From: Aralia elata
Lineage: Eukaryota > Streptophyta > Magnoliopsida > Apiales > Araliaceae
Reading direction: 5' to 3'
Length of the DNA: 64,000 bases
NCBI GenBank assembly: GCA_034770075.1
Contig: CM068386.1
Coordinates: 46,780,896 to 46,844,895 of the forward strand
This document shows, in pieces, positions 57,942-64,000 of the stretch (its first letter is position 1; each line of letters opens with the position of its first letter). A model generated the notes under the pieces. It did no database searches. It saw only the letters and a program-made list of their open reading frames with translations, and was not told the origin of the DNA. Position numbers and translations under genes: made by a program.

Positions 57942-58016
57942 TGTAGGTTAAAAACCTTAGGTGGGGATTACCTTAGGCTATAACCTTAGAAGACTTGGAG
58001 ATAAGAAAAAGAAATA

Positions 58017-58031
58017 AACTCATATAGAGTT
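58017..58031 (+). other. Post-primer-site inverted repeat (element D)
   Basis: AACTC-ATATA-GAGTT, starting 77 nt after the primer site. Confidence 0.55.
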
Positions 58032-58163
58032 CGTATAGAGATGGATTGAGGAAATTCATCTGTAAGAGGTTTAAAGAAGTAAAAATAACATAAATCCAAC
58101 TGTTGTTTGTTATATGTAATATATTTGATGCTATGTGGTAATAAGATAATAGTTTTATTGTAG

Positions 58164-58350
58164 ATGTCAGGTGACGCTGATAGTAGAGATATACCAGTGG
58201 TATATGAGGAGCTAATCACTCCAGTCCAGATGGCACCTAAGCCGATACTAGAGCCAGTATCGGTTGTGGTGGTAGAGAGTGATCCAAAGGCAGAGATTGA
58301 TTCTGATAAGGATCCGTCTGAGCACTGGGAATTGCCTGAGGAGGAGAGTA
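58164..58350 (+). pseudogene. Extra ORF of element D, cut by element E
   Basis: It starts MSGDADSRDIPVV, 220 bp after the primer site, and is open and acidic for 62 codons (ESDPKAEIDSDKDPSEHWE), resembling the acidic N-terminal part of the extra ORFs of elements A and B in position and composition. Element E's LTR begins at 58351, right after GAGTA, and adds only one chance Met before a stop. The remainder of the ORF would lie beyond element E, outside the window. Confidence 0.55.
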
Positions 58351-61300
58351 TGTAATGTCCGTGAATTTTAACCGTCATTATTACTTAAATATAATTTAAT
58401 TTTAATGAGTTAGCTTTGTGTTCCTATTTAAACCTTTGGGTGTATTGGTGGATTATGTGACTATATGATTTATTGATCTACTTTGTGTTAGGGGAGTCAC
58501 TAGTAGTATATTTAAACTAGTGAACAAACCCTAAGGCTTTATACCCATAGAATTGGCAAAGCATTTACTAAATTAAATATTGAAGTATATTGAATATAGT
58601 TAGTAAATAAGGTGTGTGAGTTAATTAATGAAAGTAGTGGTTAATAAGATATGGCCAAATTGAATAATAATATTAATAGTCAATTTAGTAATTTATTTAC
58701 TAAGTGACTAAGTTACTTCATTAATGAACCTAACCCAATTATTTATATTAATCATCGATTTGGGTATTAATTGTGTGGCATATTAAATGAGCTATCATTG
58801 GGTTTAATTAAAAGGCCCTATATTACATTTAAATAGGTTTGGTTTCATTAGCCCAATCATTTAATTCTAAGCCCAAAGTTTATTTGAGGTATTGCCCAAA
58901 ACCTAGCCCACTTGGTAATTTAAAGATGTAACACTAATTGATTTAATGGTTGTATATTTGGGACATCATTTTGGGACAAAAATCCCTCATATGCCGTGGA
59001 CCATAGAGAGAGAAAGAACAAGTTGGTTTTTCAAATTTTAATTAAAGTGTTATCTAGCTTGTGTTGGAAGTTGGATTTTAGACTTGATGTTATAGCTACC
59101 TAAGATGTCAATAGCTACCTAAGATGTCACATAGCTACCTAAGATGTCACATAGCTACCTAAGATGTCAAGTAGCCTCCTAAGTTGTCAAGTAGCCTCCT
59201 AAGATGTCAACTAGCCACCCTAGTGACACAAAACTCTCACTAGCCCTATGATGACAAAAGGTAGAGGTATCTTGCTATTATTCAATTAGTAAGCCTTTTA
59301 TCCAATGGACAACAAAGATATGGGGGATATTAGTTATACTCCTAGTTGTATCTAACTATATTGCAAGATACATTCTTGAATCACCACACTTCATTTTCTC
59401 TTCATTTTTTTTCTCCTATTCTTCTTCTTCTATTTTCTCCCAAGCTAGCAAAATACAAAGAGAGAAAAGAGAGAGAGAGGGGTTCGGTTCTTGAGGGGAA
59501 GGAGAGGGGTGCTAGCTTGATTAGTGCACCCTAAGTTCATATCTTACTTTGGTAGATCAAGGAAGGTTGCTACTAGAACATGGTATAACCTAAATCTTCA
59601 TTTCCTTCTTCTATTTGGTATTATAGCAAGATAGCAAGTTTTGATGGGGTTATGAACTAATACCCAAGATACCCTAGTTCTAAATATCATCATGAATGGA
59701 ACTAAGTATCTTGAGTGTTAGATCAAAGATTTAGCGGAAGAAAGTGAGCATATGTTCACCTAGGGGTGAAACCCTAGTTTTTCCTTCCACTAAATCTTGT
59801 GTAACTCAAGTTTTACAACTTGGATTTGTGATCCGTCGAAGGGGGGGTGCTAGATACATGAGTTAGCTAGTAAACTCAAGTGGTAGAACACAAATCAAAT
59901 AATTTTTGAAGCCTTGGGGGCTATTTTTCCAAAACAGTCCAGCTATAAAACTTAAAGCTTTAAAACCCTAAAAGTTTACTATCCTCGTTTTTCCAAAGGT
60001 TATTTCGGCTAGTTATGGATCTTTTAAAAATTTGGAAAAACTCACAGAGGTACCTTAAGAAGTTATATACAAGTAGGAAAAAGAATGAACACGTTTAGAT
60101 GTGTGGTTTTTGTGTAATGGCTTTTACCGTGAAGGACTCCTAAATATTCTTACCCGGATTACTCACTGTGTGTACCTTGAAACAATATGAAATTGTTACA
60201 GTATGTTTATATACATTATGAGAGTGTACCCTGAAAATTTCAGAATTGTCTGAGCGAAACTCGAGTTATGAAAAATTTAACAAGATTCAGAGGTTTTGAG
60301 TACTTTAAAAATAGTAAATCATTTTCTAAAATTCCAGGAAAATTTGTAAATTATTGTTAGGTCATATATTATCCAGATCCAGAAGATAATAATTTTTTGA
60401 ACTTGTTTGCTATTTTTCATAATAATATTATAGTTATGGTTAAAAGGAAATAAATGGTTAAATAATGTCATAAATGAGAAAAATAGGATGTTAAAGCTTA
60501 GGTACTCCTATTATAGTGTAATCTAACCTATGTGAGGTATTTTGATAATCTATCATGATAAATAATATTTATGACCTTTTATGGGTATTAAATAAGTTGT
60601 TTAATAAAGGGTAAAACAATTAAAATCAATTGTTTAGTCGTCTAATAACTTATTAAAGTATTACTATGATATTTGTAATATAAGAATTTGATATTTTTAA
60701 GTAAATAAAGAAATATTAAGATTAAAACTTTATGGAAATATTATTGAATGGGTAATAATTAAACCTAATTTATTATTCGATAGATAATAACTAAAGATAA
60801 TTAATTGATTCCCATTCAATTAATATTGAATGGTAATCAAATGAGAAATGAGCTATTTGAATATGAAGTGTTTAATAATTTCTTAATTAAACAAGTAAAC
60901 CCAATTGTTTAAAGGCTTAAAAATGTGTTAAACCCTTAGAAAAAATATTCTCAAGTTAATCTATCGTTAACCTAAGTTTGATTAGGGTTAATGATAGCAA
61001 GATTGTGCTAGGTGCATTATGTGATTAACTTATGTGGTAGATAATTTCCTTAGTGAACGTATAGACGTATAACTACGCAATACTAATTGATAGATCGACT
61101 TTATCAATGTTAGGTCTTTCAAGGCCAATTAGTTAAAGCTAGAATTATTTGTAGCTGAGCAGACATGCAAGTTCCCTAACTCAAACTCGAGTTATTATTT
61201 CCGAAGCATGTTAGTGAATAATTATTGTTGATTATTCACATCTATACTGATTATTGAGATTCGCACTTTGTGCAATTGAATTCCGATTTTATTATTATTG

Positions 61301-62111
61301 AACTGTGAATTAAATTAAAGTTCTTTCAAGCATGAATTGTTTATGAGATAGATCTATGCTATTTGTATCAGCTAGATCAAGCATGTCTAAATTTGTTAAA
61401 TCAAAGGTATTTTAAAAGCTGTTCTTATTAAATTGCTATGGTAAGAACTCTTGGCTGAGAAAAGGATAAATTTGATTAAGGCATGATATCAATGCTGGTT
61501 TATTAAGTGTTTATGCATAAATCACGGGGTATGAAAGGCTGATCCCCTTGATTACCAAAACTTCTTAAGAGGTCCAGTTTAAATGCTGAGAACCTTGGTA
61601 AATGTCCATGGTTATTTTAAACCACTCAGTAATTGTCATTCAAGTATTCGAATATTCAACTGTTGACTATTAATTCATGTTTCTTCACCATTTTTATACT
61701 GTTGTTGAACATTGAAAGCGAAACTTCCTTCTGTTCATGATATATCTCCCTTGTGTATAAACTTGCTAAGCAAACTAGTTGCTTACCCTTGCTATATCAT
61801 GATCTTTATTTCAGCTAAGGTAGAAACGTCTAAAGGGGACAAAGGAAAAGGGAAGGTGCAAGAGTAGTTGCCTGATAGGGCTTATGTACTAGTTTATCTT
61901 GAATGTTATTTGGCTATGTGAACTCTTATGGTATTAAGGGTACGTTTTAAGTTAAGGTTAAAGAACCTTGGGACCTTGATTGTAAGACTTTATTACTATT
62001 TCGATAGACATTGTATGTTTATTATTCCGCATTAGTTAGAAAGTATGTTTGTTGTTGAGTATCGTGAACACCGAATTCGAGGTTAGGAAACTCGGATTTG
62101 GGGGTGTCACA
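58351..62111 (+). repeat. 5' LTR of element E (3761 bp)
   Basis: It starts TGTAATGTCCGTGAATTTT and ends GGGGGTGTCACA. It contains a 20-bp tandem array (59093-59220), a GA-rich segment (59459-59515) and blocks shared with the other chromovirus LTRs (about 61080-61170 and 61780-61800). Small open frames such as 59346-59534 do not look coding. Confidence 0.87.
59093..59220. repeat. 20-bp tandem array, 6.4 copies
   Basis: Unit TAGCTACCTAAGATGTCACA, with the last copies varying to TAGCCTCCTAAG. It lies in the U3-like first quarter of element E's LTR. Confidence 0.92.
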
Positions 62112-62113
62112 GG

Positions 62114-62126
62114 TTGGTATCAAAGC
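62114..62126 (+). other. Primer-binding site of element E, initiator tRNA-Met
   Basis: TTGGTATCAAAGC three bases after the LTR end, identical to element D's site. Confidence 0.87.
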
Positions 62127-63500
62127 TATAGGTTATAACCCTTAGGAGAAAGAGTCCTTAGGCTATAACCTGAGAGAATGTAGAGGAATAGAAGGGGATA
62201 GAACTCATATAGAGTTATTTTTGGGTAGAAATTTATTATGATCTTAAAATTGAGGATTTGGATCATACGTTGGTGTTATTAAGCTTGTGAATAATTTGAG
62301 GAATGTATATTGATGAGATAATATGGTAAAGTGAAGACCATTAAGTATGGACGATCCATTGTAAACTGGAGTTATAGATATTCGAGGTAATTAGATTAAT
62401 CATTTGATGCTATTGATCAATTTTGTGGCTATTGATCAATTTTTGTGGCTATTCATTAGATAAGATATTGAAGTGATGTGGTATGGAGTTTCTTTGTGAT
62501 GAAAAGAGGGTACCTTAGAATCTGTTGGGTTAAGGTTTGCAAGAAGGAAATGATTGATTCGATAAATAATGAATATATCGATATTTTGAAGTGTTAGTTA
62601 AGTTATTAAGCTTTATGGTGGAATGCCAGGTGAGACAAAGGTAATGAACTCATATAGAGTTGTTAAGCAAAAGTTGAGAGTATTGAGATGAATGATGTTA
62701 TATGCAAAAAAAAAATTTAAGAGATGACTGATGGCAATTTAGATTGTTTTGATGATTAGAAAGGAGAGACAACAGAGAGATTATAAGAAATGAACCAAGG
62801 GTAGATTTAGTGTCTGATCTGGAAAAAGTATCTAGAGATGGAACTGAATGATGAGATAATGGAAATCCCTAAGGAGGGTCAATTGGAGCCCGATATAAGG
62901 AATAGATAGTGGAAATAAAAGAAAGAAAGGTTAAGTCTGAGAGTTATAAGACCTTTGTGAGCCGTGATGAATGAAGAATAGTGGTCAATGTATATGTACT
63001 AGTATAACTATGCATGTAAGAAATGTGAATCTCAGTTTTTGTACAACTAGTAGTATATCTGTTGTAAGTCCCAACTTTGTGTAAGTTGTGGAGTAGTTAT
63101 GTGAATCCCATCTTGTTGTTAGTAACAGAGGGATAAGTGGATATCAGGAATGCTATATGATGTAAGTAGTACGAGGTACTAAGATGAGCTTATTAGTATT
63201 TACTAAAGGTGCCTTGAGTTGATATGATAATGATACATCCCCACTTTTCAGATCTAGGGGAATGCAGTTCTTATTAATCCCATCTTTTGTGTCTTAATGG
63301 GATAGTTAACATTTATAGGAATATGCCGGAATTATAAGTGTTTGACACACTAAGGGGTGTATGAATATAAATGTGGTATTATTATTACATGATTGATCGT
63401 GATCGATTTGTGCCTTGACTCTTAAATGATAACATCAGTAGAATTTTGCACGATGTGTAAAACAAGAAGGATTTATGTAAGATTTTGTTTAGAACAAACA
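62127..63500 (+). other. Leader of element E
   Basis: About 1.4 kb between primer site and gag. AACTC-ATATA-GAGTT occurs at 62202-62216 (77 nt after the primer site) and again at about 62644-62658. In the place where elements A, B and D have an extra ORF I see only closed frames, so that ORF is absent or too decayed to recognise. Confidence 0.55.
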
Positions 63501-64000
63501 ATGCCGTCAAGGAGACAACCCCGATACACGAGGGTGGAAGAGTCAGTGAATAACGAGGAGGGTCAGACTGACCCCAAGAGGACCTTTGCGAACTTGTTAG
63601 AGGAAACGATGCAAGGCAGACCAGCCATTGCAGTTGTTCGGCCATGAAGTCACATGGCGAACTTTACGGGTTTCAAATTACTAGGACCACCGGAGTTTCG
63701 TAGGAATACGGATTCGAGTGAAGCCCAGACATGGGTCGAAGAAATGGAGAAAGTTTTCAAGGTCGCAAGAGTGACCGAGGAACAAAAGACTTCGTTTGCC
63801 ACTTTTATGAGGAAGGGTGAGTCAAATTACTAGTGGAAGGCGAATAGAAGCCGAGCTGGGGAAGGCACAATTGCGTGGACTCGTTTTAAGGAGCTGTTTT
63901 TTGAAAAATTACTTTCTAGAAAACACGCAGGCAAGTATGGAGATAAAGTTCTTGGAACTGAAGCAAGATGATATGTCGGTAGCAGAGTACGCAACGAAGT
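63501..64000 (+). pseudogene. gag: Gag of element E, broken and cut by the window end
   Basis: It starts MPSRRQPRYTRV at 63501. In the same frame, after a stop at 63645, the gag core follows: MANFTGFKLLGPPEFRR, TWVEEMEKVFKVARV, TSFATFMRKGESNY, a stop at about 63831 where the family has Trp, then RAGEGTIAWTRFKELFFEK. A one-base insertion near 63910 moves the rest (MEIKFLELKQDD, SVAEYATK) into another frame. The sequence closely parallels gag of element A (TWVMEMEKVFEVAR, FLELKQGTMTVPEYAAR). Confidence 0.9.

Larger units (their letters stand above)
58351..64000 (+). mobile_element. Chromovirus element E, 5' part (runs off the window)
   Basis: LTR 58351-62111, primer site, leader and gag in + orientation, inserted in element D's extra ORF. 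The left target-site copy would be GAGTA (58346-58350). The 3' part lies outside the window. Confidence 0.87.

Overview
The window is plant nuclear DNA made almost entirely of transposable elements. I found no host gene, tRNA, rRNA or CRISPR array. A eudicot host is inferred, not proven. The DNA is AT-rich. The elements are Ty3/gypsy of the Tat/Ogre type (tRNA-Arg primer site), Tekay/Del-type chromoviruses (chromodomain tail, initiator-Met primer site, LTRs of 2.8-4 kb), Athila-like large retrotransposon derivatives (tRNA-Asp-like primer site), Ty1/copia copies and one tRNA-derived SINE.

Layout. (1) 1-17208 is a nest: a + strand copia LTR (10420-10554 and 15947-17208, its left part outside the window) holds a Tat/Ogre LTR (1-113 and 10009-10419). 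That LTR is split by a complete, very young Tat/Ogre element (119-10003, minus strand, target duplication ATAGG). The same copia LTR also holds a complete Athila-like derivative (10555-15941, duplication TATAT). (2) 17209-22197: a copia pol relic, then a decayed gypsy element with LTR, primer site and one long reading frame. (3) 22198-32461: a foreign LTR piece fused to chromovirus element A (minus strand), which has an LTR, primer site, an extra coiled-coil ORF and gag-pol. (4) 32462-35425: copia reverse transcriptase/RNase H plus a cut LTR. (5) 35426-47417: chromovirus material B/C (minus strand), in which one 4.05-kb LTR has pol and a polypurine tract on one side and a primer site plus extra ORF on the other. 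(6) 47418-50644: an LTR scrap, an AT microsatellite and the 5' part of a minus-strand copia element. (7) 50645-52563: an unidentified pseudogene, one open frame with six stops. (8) 52564-54525: an LTR piece, an Athila-like LTR and, inside it, a SINE. (9) 54526-64000: chromovirus D (+), whose extra ORF is cut by chromovirus E (+); E runs off the window in gag.

No element has an intact set of genes. The Tat/Ogre element is young by its LTRs yet lacks protease, reverse transcriptase and RNase H, so it must have been mobilised by proteins made elsewhere. Chromoviruses A, B and D share an extra acidic or coiled-coil ORF between primer site and gag, and A, B, D and E share a small inverted repeat 54-79 nt after the primer site. 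Neither is a standard annotated part of such elements as far as I know. I did not find a new multi-gene system; the points worth a second look are structural features of the retroelements.
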